Assembly (NCBI RefSeq): GCF_023515995.1
Contig: NZ_CP097320.1
Span: 2,542,001 to 2,606,000 of the forward strand
Direction: 5' to 3'
Source of the DNA: Candidatus Mycobacterium methanotrophicum
GTDB lineage: Bacteria; Actinomycetota; Actinomycetes; Mycobacteriales; Mycobacteriaceae
Length of the DNA: 64,000 nt
Made by a program: the position numbers and the translations under genes. This document shows positions 9,045 through 17,800 of the stretch, piece by piece. The notes under the pieces are model-generated. The model saw only the letters and a program-made list of their open reading frames with translations. It was not told the DNA's origin and made no database searches. How positions within the stretch are numbered: the stretch's first letter is position 1; each line of letters starts with the position of its first letter.

Positions 9045-9280
9045 TGAGCACACAAATTGCGGTCCGCTTACCCGACGAGATCGTCGCTTTCATCGATGAC
9101 GAAGTCCGGGGACAACATGCCCGCAGCCGTGCGGCTGTCGTGGTGCGGGCGCTGGAACGGGAACGCCGCCGTCGTCTCGCCGAACGCGACGCGGAGATCC
9201 TCGCGGCCAGCTTGTCAGCGCCGAGTGATTTGGATGCGCTGGCCGGCCGCTCTGCTCGTACCGTCCTCGACATCGACTGA
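9044..9280 (+). CDS. mazE: MazE-type antitoxin (ribbon-helix-helix)
   Basis: This 78-residue protein begins MSTQIAVRLPDEIVAFIDDEV, a ribbon-helix-helix strand and helix. RGQHARSRAAVVVRALERE completes the DNA-binding fold, and an acidic/helical tail would wrap the toxin. It should neutralise the MazF encoded just downstream and repress their common promoter. GTG at 9044 was preferred because the -10 element fits leaderless transcription. Its stop overlaps the toxin ATG (TGATG). From memory it resembles M. tuberculosis MazE3; that species also has a mazEF pair between cobG and cobN. Confidence 0.85.
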   Translation: MSTQIAVRLPDEIVAFIDDEVRGQHARSRAAVVVRALERERRRRLAERDAEILAASLSAPSDLDALAGRSARTVLDID

Positions 9281-9591
9281 TGCGACCCATCCACATCGCC
9301 CAGCTTGACAAAGCTAGACCCGTCCTGATTCTCACCCGCGAGGTCGTGCGTCCACACCTCACCAACGTCACCGTCGGCCCAATCACGACGACCGTCCGTG
9401 GGCTGGCCACCGAAGTCCCGGTAGGCATCGTGAACGGGCTGAATCAACCGTCGGTGGTCAGTTGCGACAACATCCAAACGATCCCGGTGTCTGACCTTGG
9501 TCGTCAAATCGGCTACCTTCTCGCGTCGCAGGAGCCAGCCCTAGCAGACGCCATCGGCAACGCGTTCGACCTCGATTGGGTCGTGTCATAG
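9280..9591 (+). CDS. mazF: MazF-type endoribonuclease toxin
   Basis: The 103-residue protein has the compact MazF/PemK fold: DKARPVLILTREVV (strands 1-2), VTVGPITTTVRGLATEVPV, the conserved QPSVVSCDNIQTIPVSDL, and a C-terminal helix with LASQEPALADAIGNAF. MazF toxins cut single-stranded RNA at short motifs and stop growth when the antitoxin is lost. It is very close to M. tuberculosis MazF3 (Rv1102c) as I recall that sequence, although the location differs. No frameshift is seen, so it is probably functional. Confidence 0.88.
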   Translation: MRPIHIAQLDKARPVLILTREVVRPHLTNVTVGPITTTVRGLATEVPVGIVNGLNQPSVVSCDNIQTIPVSDLGRQIGYLLASQEPALADAIGNAFDLDWVVS

Positions 9592-9608
9592 GTCGCGCTT
9601 GTCAATCC

Positions 9609-9642
9609 AATTTCAGCTTGCTGACAAGTCGGGAAGCTACCT
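9609..9642. repeat. Right copy of the imperfect 34-bp direct repeat flanking mazEF
   Basis: Partner of 8898-8931 (28 of 34 positions equal by eye). It starts 18 bp after the mazF stop. No further similarity extends outward from either copy, so the repeat is bounded at this length. The 110 bp up to the hemerythrin gene hold no gene. Confidence 0.75.
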
Positions 9643-9752
9643 GTTATGTGGTCGCTCACCGGCGGCAGGCACGCGGAATCCCCAGCCGTCGGCAAATCCG
9701 GACAAGCGGCAGAGCGCAGATCCGATGAGGCACAGGACGCGGCACTTTGGGT

Positions 9753-10472
9753 TTAGATGGCGGTGAACTGGCTCAGTTCGTAGATGCCGAGGCTTTTTTC
9801 GATGTCGGCGACTTTGTCGACCACCCCTTGAAAGCCGGCCTGGCCGAACCGTTGGTGCTCCTCGTCTTCGAAGATCTCAGCCAGGTCGCGGAACTCCTTA
9901 GCGGGCACCACGTCACGCAACGCAGGGAAAACGACGGTGTCTTCGCGTGCCTCATGGGGCTCATACATCCGGTTGAACGCCGCCATGTCCTGCATTAGGG
10001 CTTCTCGCGCCGGCCGAGCGGGCGTAGCTCCGGTGGTGGCGGTGAGCACCCGGTCGGTGAGCGCTCGACCGCGTTTGTGCTGGGTGCGCAATACGGGCGT
10101 GATGTCGATGAGTTTGCCCGCCTGCTCCAGCTTGGGGAAAACATATTGTTCTTCGAGCCGCTCGTGATAGTCCTCGATGAAGCTTCGAATAATCCCAGCG
10201 CCCGCGTTGAGCGCTTGGGCGGGCGTCTGATCGCCGGCTTGCAGGCGGCGGATCCCTTCTCGATAGATCAGCAAGACGCGCTTGAGCACTCCGTGCTCAC
10301 GCATCAAGTCTTCGGGCGGAGTGACCGACACTTCTTCGTCTCCGGCAGCGCCGGCGTGGCCTGCCTTGGGCTGCCGGCTAGCGCATGCTGAGAGGGCGAT
10401 CCCACCGGCTGCCGATATCGAGATCCCAAGAAGGTGACGTCGGCGCAGGGCCGGGGGCGGCTGGTCTATCAC
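9753..10472 (-). CDS. Exported hemerythrin-domain lipoprotein
   Basis: The 239-residue protein has a twin-arginine motif (ALRRRHLLG), a hydrophobic segment and a lipobox ending SAC, so it is likely exported and lipid-anchored. A four-helix hemerythrin/HHE domain follows. Its candidate iron ligands are REHGVLKRVL, DYHERLEEQYVFPKLE, TQHKRGRAL and YEPHEAREDTVVFPAL. Such domains bind a diiron centre and sense or buffer O2, NO or iron. GTG at 10472 was chosen because AAGAAAGG lies 7 bp upstream and the signal peptide starts properly. A 19-bp palindrome lies about 120 bp upstream. Confidence 0.82.
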   Translation of the reverse strand: MIDQPPPALRRRHLLGISISAAGGIALSACASRQPKAGHAGAAGDEEVSVTPPEDLMREHGVLKRVLLIYREGIRRLQAGDQTPAQALNAGAGIIRSFIEDYHERLEEQYVFPKLEQAGKLIDITPVLRTQHKRGRALTDRVLTATTGATPARPAREALMQDMAAFNRMYEPHEAREDTVVFPALRDVVPAKEFRDLAEIFEDEEHQRFGQAGFQGVVDKVADIEKSLGIYELSQFTAI

Positions 10473-10797
10473 AGTTGCACCTTTCTTCACTGTGATCATC
10501 GTCGGTGGATCGTCAACGGCGGGTCCTAGCAGAAGCCTATCCGAACAACATCGAAACGCGATATCTGGTCTCGATACTTTCACGGATCGTGATATCGTGC
10601 GACGATATCGTTACTCGATAGAGAGCTGTGGCTGGGGTGCATGCCGTACCGGATGAGCAGCAGACGCCTTCGGCTGGCGGTGTCGCCGTGGCCGATCGTG
10701 CGGATGTTTGCGGCCCCCAACCCAGCGCGATCCCGACAACGCCCCGGCCAATCCGCCGCAGGGACTACTCAACTGCAAAGCGCAAGGAGAACACCTT
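10473..10797. other. Divergent control region between the hemerythrin and PPE genes
   Basis: This 325-bp region has no convincing gene. It contains the 19-bp palindrome at 10591-10609 and, just before the PPE ATG, a strong AAGGAGA ribosome-binding site (about 10783-10789). An extra GATATC half-site lies near 10560. The fold of a cobalamin riboswitch was looked for and not seen. Confidence 0.6.
10591..10609. promoter_or_regulatory. 19-bp palindromic operator, copy 1
   Basis: GATATCGTGCGACGATATC is a perfect inverted repeat with 8-bp arms and a 3-bp centre. The same arms, plus the flanking T before and GTT after, occur at 14435-14453 inside a PadR-like remnant. Its place between two divergent genes suggests an operator for hemerythrin and/or the PPE gene. 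Confidence 0.65.
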
Positions 10798-11976
10798 ATG
10801 CATATTGACTATGGGTTCTTGCCGCCGGAGATCAACTCTGGCCGGTTGTATTCCGGCCCCGGACCGGGTTCGATGCTTACCGCGGCAGATGCCTGGGATG
10901 ATTTGGCCGCGGAGTTGCACTGCACGGCGTCGACCTACCGGTCGGTGGTCTCGCGACTAGCCAGCGGAGAATGGACAGGCCCGTCGTCGGCACGGATGGC
11001 AATCGCCGCCGAACCGTTTGTGATGTGGCTGCACGGCACCGCCGCCCGGGCCGAACAGACTGCCGGCCAAGCCAAGATGGCTGCGGCCGCTCACTCGACG
11101 GCGCTGGCGGCCACCGTGCCGCCACCGATTATCGCGGCCAATCGTTCTTTGCTGAGCCGACTGATCGCCAGCAACTTCTTCGGCCAGAACACCCCGGCGA
11201 TAGGCGAGACCGAGGCCCAGTACGCAGAGATGTGGGCCCAAGACGCTGCCGCTATGAACGGCTACTCAAGCTCCTCGGCAGCGGCAGCGACGCTCACACC
11301 GTTCGGTAACGCACCCCAGATTGCCAACCCCGCGGGGCAAGTGACCCAAGCCGCCGCAGCCGCGCAGGCAAGCGGCGCGGTCGTCGGCACAAGCGCACGG
11401 TCGGCGCTGTCGCAGCTTGTGAGCCCGCTTGCCTCGGCGCTGGGATCATCGGGCGCTTCGTCGGCTACTTCAGGCGCGCCGAGCGCGCCGTCGATGTTGG
11501 GGCACGTAGCGAATTACACTGCGCTTCCCGCGCAGTTGTTCAGCGACGGGGTAGGCAGCTGGGAGGGTGAGGCGAACCTGATCAGCAACATGAACAACGG
11601 GATCGGCATGGCCACGTTCATGGCGCAAAATCCCGCTGGACTCTTCGAGGTCATCAACAATCCACCGTTCGTGGGGCCGGCGGGTTTGGGCTCTGGCGGT
11701 TCCTCGCTGACGGCGGGCTCGGGGCAGGCGCTCAAAATTGGGGCGGTGTCGGTGCCGCCGGGCTGGGCGATGCCACCCTCAGACATCACTCCCGTCTCTG
11801 TTGCGCTGCCTGCCAACACCGTAGGCACTGTCCCAGCCGTCGTCGGTGGGATACCGGGAGCAGCGTTCGGCGAGACGATGCTGGGCACGCTGGCCGGGCG
11901 GGGCCTTGGCGCTGCGGCGGCGCACACCATATCTCGCCGCAAAAGCGTGGTGCCCCGATCGCCGTCCGCCGGTTGA
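10798..11976 (+). CDS. PPE family protein, SVP subgroup
   Basis: This 392-residue protein starts MHIDYGFLPPEINSGRLYSG, with the PPE motif at residues 9-11 (PPE). The roughly 180-residue alpha-helical PPE domain follows, with GPSSARMAIAAEPFVMWL (WxG-like turn) and [17 protein letters not shown]. The C-terminal part contains GAVSVPPGWA, the GxxSVPxxW signature of the SVP subgroup. PPE proteins are exported by type VII secretion with PE partners; no PE gene lies beside it. It has a good Shine-Dalgarno. A second PPE gene follows after 124 bp. Confidence 0.92.
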   Translation: MHIDYGFLPPEINSGRLYSGPGPGSMLTAADAWDDLAAELHCTASTYRSVVSRLASGEWTGPSSARMAIAAEPFVMWLHGTAARAEQTAGQAKMAAAAHSTALAATVPPPIIAANRSLLSRLIASNFFGQNTPAIGETEAQYAEMWAQDAAAMNGYSSSSAAAATLTPFGNAPQIANPAGQVTQAAAAAQASGAVVGTSARSALSQLVSPLASALGSSGASSATSGAPSAPSMLGHVANYTALPAQLFSDGVGSWEGEANLISNMNNGIGMATFMAQNPAGLFEVINNPPFVGPAGLGSGGSSLTAGSGQALKIGAVSVPPGWAMPPSDITPVSVALPANTVGTVPAVVGGIPGAAFGETMLGTLAGRGLGAAAAHTISRRKSVVPRSPSAG

Positions 11977-12100
11977 CGGACGGCCGGCAACGAGCACGGC
12001 ATCATCGGCGCGTCCGCTCTAGCCGGCCACGCGCTCGACGTCGCCAGCTCGGCAGCTAGCGCCGATCCACGGCCCCGGAAACCCGCGAGGAAGAGCAAAA

Positions 12101-13360
12101 ATGGACTTTGCGTTGCTGCCGCCCGAGGTCAACTCGGGGCGGATGTATGCCGGCCCCGGCGCAGGACCGATGCTGGCCGCAGCCGCGGCGTGGGAGGCGC
12201 TGGCTGCCGAGCTGACGACGTCGGCGACCGGCTACCAATCGGTTACCTCGGAGCTGACTGGCAGCGAATGGCTGGGGTGCGCCTCGGCGTCGATGGCTGC
12301 GGCGGTCTCACCCTATCTGACATGGCTGCACGCCAGCGCGGCGGTGGCCGAGCAGGCTGCGGCCCAGGCCATGGCGGCGGCCGCAGCCTACGAGGCGGCG
12401 TTCGCGATGACCGTGCCCCCGCCAGTGATCGAAGCCAATAGGGCATTGCTGATGGCACTGGTCGCGACTAACTTCTTCGGCCAAAACACCCCGGCGATCA
12501 TGGCCACCGAGGCGCTCTACGGCGATATGTGGGCTCAAGACGCCGTTGCCATGTACGGCTATGCCGCGGACTCGGCGCGGGCAACCGCACTGACTCCGTT
12601 CAGCCAGCCGCCGACGACTGTCAACCCGGCTGGGCTAAGCGAACAGGTCAGCGCGGCCTCCCACTGCGCTGGTCCCGTCACGGGTGTCAACTCCCAGACC
12701 CTGTTTCAGCTCACCGCGGCGCTGCCGGGCCCGTCGCACCAGCTGACGGCGCCGTCCGGTACGTCGAGCGCGTCCCTGGCAACCCAGGTCAGCTCCCTGT
12801 TGAGTCCATCCACCCAGGTGACGGGCTTTGGGTCCAGCAGCTTCAACTTCCTGATGAGCGTCTACTCCAACTTCACGAACTTTGCCGCGGTGGGCAGGCA
12901 AGTCTTTTCGCGCTTCGGGGTCTTGGGCTTTCTCACCTTCAGCCCGGTGGGGCCGTTCAACGCCATCTCTGGTGCTGGTCTGCCCTCCGCAGGCCTGGGC
13001 AAGGCGGCGGCGCTGGGGGCGTTGTCGGTGCCGCCGACCTGGGCAACGGCCACGGCGCAGAGTGAACCCGTGACGCTTTCGCTGTCGGCGAGCAACGTCA
13101 GCGCCGCCCCGGCGGCCACCGTCGACGTGACCGCGGGAACCGCTTTCCAGGAGGCGATGATGGGAACCATAAGCGGTCGTGGCGCATGTGCCCATGCCAC
13201 GTACTATCGCGACAACGAAAAGAAAGACGATGGAGACGGCAAAGAAAAATGGGCCGAGGGATTCGCCGCCTCCGGACTGGTGACAGCTAGCGGCTGGCTG
13301 GCGACATCGTGGGCCTACACCAACCGCAGGCGCTACCGCTCGCATCGGGCGTACTTGTGA
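12101..13360 (+). CDS. PPE family protein, SVP subgroup, with basic C-terminal tail
   Basis: This 419-residue protein starts [20 protein letters not shown] and carries the full PPE domain ([53 protein letters not shown]). [10 protein letters not shown] marks the SVP subgroup. It is a paralogue of the preceding PPE. The last 55 residues are unusual: a charged stretch ([13 protein letters not shown]), then a hydrophobic segment ([19 protein letters not shown]) and a basic end ([12 protein letters not shown]), resembling a membrane anchor with an arginine-rich tail. The stop overlaps the next ATG (TGATG). Confidence 0.92.
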   Translation: MDFALLPPEVNSGRMYAGPGAGPMLAAAAAWEALAAELTTSATGYQSVTSELTGSEWLGCASASMAAAVSPYLTWLHASAAVAEQAAAQAMAAAAAYEAAFAMTVPPPVIEANRALLMALVATNFFGQNTPAIMATEALYGDMWAQDAVAMYGYAADSARATALTPFSQPPTTVNPAGLSEQVSAASHCAGPVTGVNSQTLFQLTAALPGPSHQLTAPSGTSSASLATQVSSLLSPSTQVTGFGSSSFNFLMSVYSNFTNFAAVGRQVFSRFGVLGFLTFSPVGPFNAISGAGLPSAGLGKAAALGALSVPPTWATATAQSEPVTLSLSASNVSAAPAATVDVTAGTAFQEAMMGTISGRGACAHATYYRDNEKKDDGDGKEKWAEGFAASGLVTASGWLATSWAYTNRRRYRSHRAYL

Positions 13361-13686
13361 TGTGTCGACGGCAGGTGATGCGTATTCTAGCTGCGGCTAG
13401 CGGTGCCGCGATCGCCACGGCAACGTCGGCGCACGCCGACGCCACGGACAACGCGTTCTTTGCAGCGCTTGACCGAGCAGGAATTGAGTACGCAGACCCC
13501 CAAGAAGCCATCGATGCAGGTAAGGCGGTCTGCGCCGCCCTTGAAGAGGGGCGTCCCATCCCAGTAGTCGCACGTGGGCTGAACCTCGCTAATCCAGACT
13601 TGACGCCGGTTAATGCGGCCCAGTTCCTGGTGATCGCGGAGGAAGCGTATTGCACGGTAGGGGTGCTCGGTGGTAGCGGCGGATGA
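13360..13686 (+). CDS. DUF732 secreted small protein
   Basis: This 108-residue protein has a signal peptide (MRILAAASGAAIATATSAHA, cleaved after AHA) and a DUF732 domain: DNAFFAALDRAGIEYADPQEAIDAG, a Cys in AVCAALEEG, LANPDLTPVNAAQFLVIAEEAYC with a second Cys. The two Cys probably form a disulfide outside the membrane. Function is unknown. Start ATG at 13360 overlaps the PPE stop; an internal ATG at 13378 would give a cleaner signal peptide. It is translationally coupled to the PPE gene. Confidence 0.82.
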   Translation: MCRRQVMRILAAASGAAIATATSAHADATDNAFFAALDRAGIEYADPQEAIDAGKAVCAALEEGRPIPVVARGLNLANPDLTPVNAAQFLVIAEEAYCTVGVLGGSGG

Positions 13687-13865
13687 GGGGCGCAGAGCAG
13701 CGAGCCGGTTCCGGTTAGCACTCCACCCTAAGACCGCGGCGACAAACTAGCTCGCGTCGCGTTGGCGTCCAAACAGTCTGAGGAGGGGAGACCACCGCTG
13801 GCCGCTTCGGCTAGTCCAACCCTGACACGACCCGGCATTCATAGGTACTCATTAGAGCGGCCGGG

Positions 13866-14222
13866 TCAGGGGCTTAAGGCCGGGTCTGGCTCAAATGTGT
13901 CTGGGCCGGCCGTAGTGCCCCTGGCACCGGGGCAGTACATTGCCCGTGAGATCGCGACGAACTGGGAAGCTTTCGAGAGCGTCAAGTCAGGGTTGGCGTT
14001 TCGCACCCCGCGCACCGTTCGGCTTACGTTGTGCCCATCCAGGATGTACGCGCAGACTTCTCTGGCGCTCTGTACCGCTTTGGAGCTGTCCGGGTGCTCG
14101 ATGCCGGCCTGGTCGAGCGCCTGAAGGAAAGTCGCGTCCGATGTGTCGGCCTGCGCTGGCACGGACAGGCCGACCACAGCTGCCGCGCTGGCTAATGTTA
14201 CGAACAGCTTCGCAATGCGCAT
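13866..14222 (-). CDS. DUF732 secreted small protein, paralogue
   Basis: This 118-residue protein starts MRIAKLFVTLASAAAVVGLS, with a signal peptide ending VPAQA. The DUF732 body reads DATFLQALDQAGIEHPDSSKAVQSAREVC, NANPDLTLSKASQFVAISRAMYC, with the same two Cys positions as its neighbour. A Pro/Asp-rich tail follows. It converges on the other DUF732 gene; the 179 bp between them hold no gene. A small hairpin (14245-14261, CGGCTCC-GCC-GGAGCCG) lies about 25 bp upstream of its start and could affect its mRNA leader. Confidence 0.82.
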   Translation of the reverse strand: MRIAKLFVTLASAAAVVGLSVPAQADTSDATFLQALDQAGIEHPDSSKAVQSAREVCAYILDGHNVSRTVRGVRNANPDLTLSKASQFVAISRAMYCPGARGTTAGPDTFEPDPALSP

Positions 14223-14432
14223 GGTCGCCTTAGCGTTCGCGAGCCGGCTCCGCCGGAGCCGACCCTTGGTGAAACCAGGCAAAATCCGTTCCCCGTATGT
14301 CGTTTTGCTGATTTTGTGTGCTGCATCCGTTGAACGCATGATTCTCGCTCCGAAAGGTCGATTCGGCGTTAGGGGCGCTGCGGGACGGGCAGGATATCTG
14401 ATCGCGGAATAGTCGGTCATCCTCCTAAAGTC

Positions 14433-14688
14433 ATGATATCGTTTAACGATATCGTTGACCGGTACGTGGGTGGTGCCGAGCACGGCTACAAAATCTCCCC
14501 CGGAGCGTTGTATCCGATGCTGCACCGCATGCAAGAAGAGGGCCTGTTGACCTCCCGCCAAGAAGTGGTCGACGGGCGCGCTCGCCGGGCCTATGAGATC
14601 ACCGACCTCGAGCGGGCGGCCTTACTCGAAGAGTGCACGGCGCTCGCCGAATTGGCCTCGGAGATCCTCGGCCACCAGGGGGGCGATA
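14433..14688 (+). pseudogene. Truncated PadR-like transcriptional regulator
   Basis: The frame reads as the middle of a PadR winged helix: HGYKISPGALYPMLHRMQEE, then GLLTSRQEVVDGRARRAYEITDLERAALLEE. The first helix that should precede it (about 25 residues, the usual L-x-L-L-x-x-x-P-x-H-G-Y region) is absent; instead the ATG sits on a palindrome, whose bases are translated as ISFNDIV. The expected stop near GHQGGD is also lost, and the frame runs to 14822 through unrelated sequence. I read this as a 5'-truncated, probably inactive regulator, although a short wing-only protein cannot be excluded. Confidence 0.65.
14435..14453. promoter_or_regulatory. 19-bp palindromic operator, copy 2
   Basis: GATATCGTTTAACGATATC has the same 8-bp arms as 10591-10609 with a different 3-bp centre, and the same GTT follows. 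It lies at the 5' end of the PadR remnant, as expected for the operator of an autoregulated PadR gene whose own start has been deleted. Confidence 0.65.
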
Positions 14689-14754
14689 ACAACCGAGCAC
14701 CCGACACTGGCACGCCGCGTCGGCGCCGCCGACGCGGTAGTGATGGGGCTGGGA
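14686..14754 (+). pseudogene. N-terminal scrap of an APC-family amino-acid permease
   Basis: In a frame shifted relative to the PadR remnant, about 23 codons read TTEHPTLARRVGAADAVV then MGLG. This is the usual opening of mycobacterial amino-acid/polyamine permeases just before the first membrane helix. Similarity stops abruptly at 14754. In an intact copy the permease start would overlap the PadR stop, so this looks like a deleted PadR-permease pair. Confidence 0.6.
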
Positions 14755-14763
14755 TACACGTCT

Positions 14764-14779
14764 TCGAACATACATTCGA
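14764..14779. promoter_or_regulatory. LexA (SOS) box-like sequence
   Basis: TCGAACATACATTCGA matches the mycobacterial SOS box TCGAAC-N4-GTTCGA with one mismatch. 13E12-family genes are known to carry SOS boxes at their starts, and on the minus strand this one is followed by ATG TTC GAA, the usual 13E12 protein start. It is more likely a 13E12 scrap than a cobN control site, though it lies about 47 bp upstream of cobN. Confidence 0.5.
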
Positions 14780-14825
14780 GTATGCCACAGCCGTCCGACA
14801 CGAGCCGATGCTGTACGAATGACAC

Positions 14826-17800
14826 GTGCCCGACCCGACCATCTTGCTGGTGTCCACCTCCGACACCGACCTGATCACCGCCCGCGCCAGCGGCGCCAAC
14901 TACCGGTGGGCGAACCCGGCGCGACTGTTGCCCGGTGAACTCACCGAATTGATCGACGGCGCCGAGATGATGGTGGTCCGCATCCTCGGCGGCTACCGCG
15001 CCTGGCAAGACGGCATCGACACCGTGCTGTCCAGCGGCATCCCCGCCGTCATGGTCAGCGGTGAACAATCGCCCGACGCCGATCTGACCGAACGGTCCAC
15101 CGTGCCGGCCGGCGTTGCGCTGCAAGCGCATATCTATCTGGCCGAGGGGGGTGTGCCCAACCTGCGCCAGTTGCACGCGTTCTTGTCGGACACCGTGCTG
15201 ATGACGGGCCTGGGTTTCACCGAGCCGGTGAGTACCCGCACGTGGGGCATGCTGGAGCGCGCCGCCGCCGACGTCGAAGGCCCCACGGTTGCGGTGCTCT
15301 ACTACCGCGCCCAGCACCTGGCCGGCAACACCGGCTACGTCCACGCGCTGTGCGACGCGATCGAAGCCGCCGGGGCACGGCCGCTGCCGCTGTATTGTGC
15401 GTCCCTGCGCACCGCAGACCCCGAGACGCTGAAAGTCCTGAGTCAAGCCGACGCGATGGTGGTCACCGTGCTGGCTGCCGGGGGAGTCAAGCCCGCGACC
15501 GCATCGGCCGGTGGCGACGACGACAGCTGGAACGTCGAACACCTTGCCGCACTGGACATCCCGATCCTGCAGGGCCTGTGTCTGACCAGTTCCCGAAAGC
15601 AGTGGTGCGGCAACGACGACGGGCTCAGCCCACTAGACGTCGCCAGCCAGGTGGCGGTGCCTGAGTTCGACGGACGCATCATCACGGTTCCGTTGTCGTT
15701 CAAGGAGATTGATGCCGAGGGGCTGATCGCCTACGTCGCCGACGCGGAGCGCTGCGCGCGGGTCGCCGGCCTGGCGGTCGCCCACGCCCGGCTGCGGCAC
15801 GTCCCGTCCGCCGACAAGCGAGTGGCCATGGTGTTCTCCGCCTATCCGACCAAACACGCCCGGATCGGCAACGCGGTCGGTCTGGACACCCCGGCCAGCG
15901 CGGTCAAGCTCTTGCGCGCGCTGCGCGAGCACGGCTATCAGGTGGGCGAGCTTCCCGGTGTCTCACAAATGGGAGCGCAGGACGGCGATGCGCTGATCCA
16001 CGCGTTGATCGAGCGCGGCGGGCAGGATCCCGCATGGCTCACCGACGGGCAGCTGGCCGGCAACCCGATCCGGGTGCCAGCGGCCGACTATCGCGCCTGG
16101 TTCGCAACGCTGCCCGCTGAGTTGGCCGACGCCGTCGAAGCCCATTGGGGACCCCCACCGGGGGAGTTGTTCGTCGACCGGTCGAACGATCCGGAAGGCG
16201 AAATCGTCATCGCTGCGATGCAATCCGGCAACGTGGCGCTGATGGTGCAGCCGCCGCGTGGTTTCGGGGAGAACCCGGTCGCGATCTACCACGATCCGGA
16301 TCTGCCGCCCAGCCACCACTATCTGGCCGCCTACCAGTGGCTGGGAGGCGGGTTTCCCAACAGCTTTGACGCCCACGCCGTCGTGCATCTCGGCAAGCAC
16401 GGCAACCTCGAGTGGCTGCCGGGCAAGACACTGGGCATGTCGGCGGCCTGCGGGTCGGACGCGGCCCTTGGTGACCTGCCGTTGATCTACCCGTTCTTGG
16501 TCAACGATCCGGGCGAGGGAACCCAAGCCAAGCGGCGGGCGCACGCCGTGATCGTCGACCACCTCATTCCGCCGATGACGCGTGCCGAAACCTACGGGGA
16601 CATCGCACGTTTGGAGCAACTGCTGGACGAACACGCCAGCGTCGCAGCGCTAGACCCGGGCAAGCTGCCGGCAATCCGACAGCAGATCTGGACGATGATC
16701 CGGGCCGCCAAGATGGATCATGACCTGGGGCTCGCGGAGCGGCCGGAAGACGATTCGTTCGACGACCTGCTACTGCACGTCGACGGATGGTTGTGCGAAA
16801 TCAAGGACGTTCAGATCCGCGACGGCCTGCATATCCTCGCCGAAGTCCCGCAAGGGAAACAGGAACTCAACTTGGTGCTGGCGGTGCTGCGGGCCCGTCA
16901 ACTCTTCGGCGGCGACAAGTCGCTGCCCGGATTGCGGCAGGCGCTCGGTCTGGCCGAGGACGGCAGCGACGAGCGGCAATCGGTCGACGCGGCCGAAGAA
17001 CACGCACGCCAACTCGTCGGGGCGTTGCAAGCCAGCGGCTGGGATCCGGCTGCCGCGGAACGGCTCACCGACAACGCCGACGTCGCCGCGGTGCTGCGAT
17101 TCGCCGCGAGCGAAGTCGTACCCCGACTGTCCGGCACCGCAGGCGAAATCGAGCAGATCTTAAGGGCATTGGACGGCCGATTCATCGCGGCCGGACCGTC
17201 GGGATCGCCGCTGCGCGGGCTGGTCAATGTGCTGCCCACCGGACGCAACTTCTACTCCGTCGACCCGAAAGCGGTGCCCTCCCGGCTGGCCTGGGAAACC
17301 GGTATGGCGATGGCCGATTCGCTGCTGGCCCGCTACCGCGACGACTACGGAACCTGGCCGCGGTCGGTTGGCCTGTCGGTGTGGGGCACCTCGGCGATGC
17401 GCACATCCGGCGACGACATCGCCGAAGTCCTCGCGCTGCTGGGAGTTCGGCCGGTTTGGGATGACGCCTCGCGTCGTGTCGTCGGCCTGGCGCCGATCCC
17501 GCTGGCGGAGCTGGGCCGACCTCGAATCGACGTCACCGTCCGGATTTCGGGTTTCTTTCGCGATGCGTTCCCGCACGTGGTGGCGATGCTCGACGACGCC
17601 GTGCAACTGGTGGCCGGCCTCGACGAGCCGGCCGACGAGAATTATGTGCGGGCCCACGCGCAGGCAGACCTGAAGCAGCACGGCGACCAACGCCGGTCAA
17701 CAACAAGGATTTTCGGGTCCAAGCCGGGCACCTACGGCGCCGGGCTGTTGCAGCTGATCGACAGCCGCAATTGGCGCGACGACGCCGACTTGGCGCAGGT

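Noticed and set aside
10473..10797. Cobalamin riboswitch in front of the first PPE gene
   Set aside because: In mycobacteria some PPE-cob units are B12-controlled, so I looked for the B12-box and the GCCACTG element. Neither is present in a sensible arrangement.
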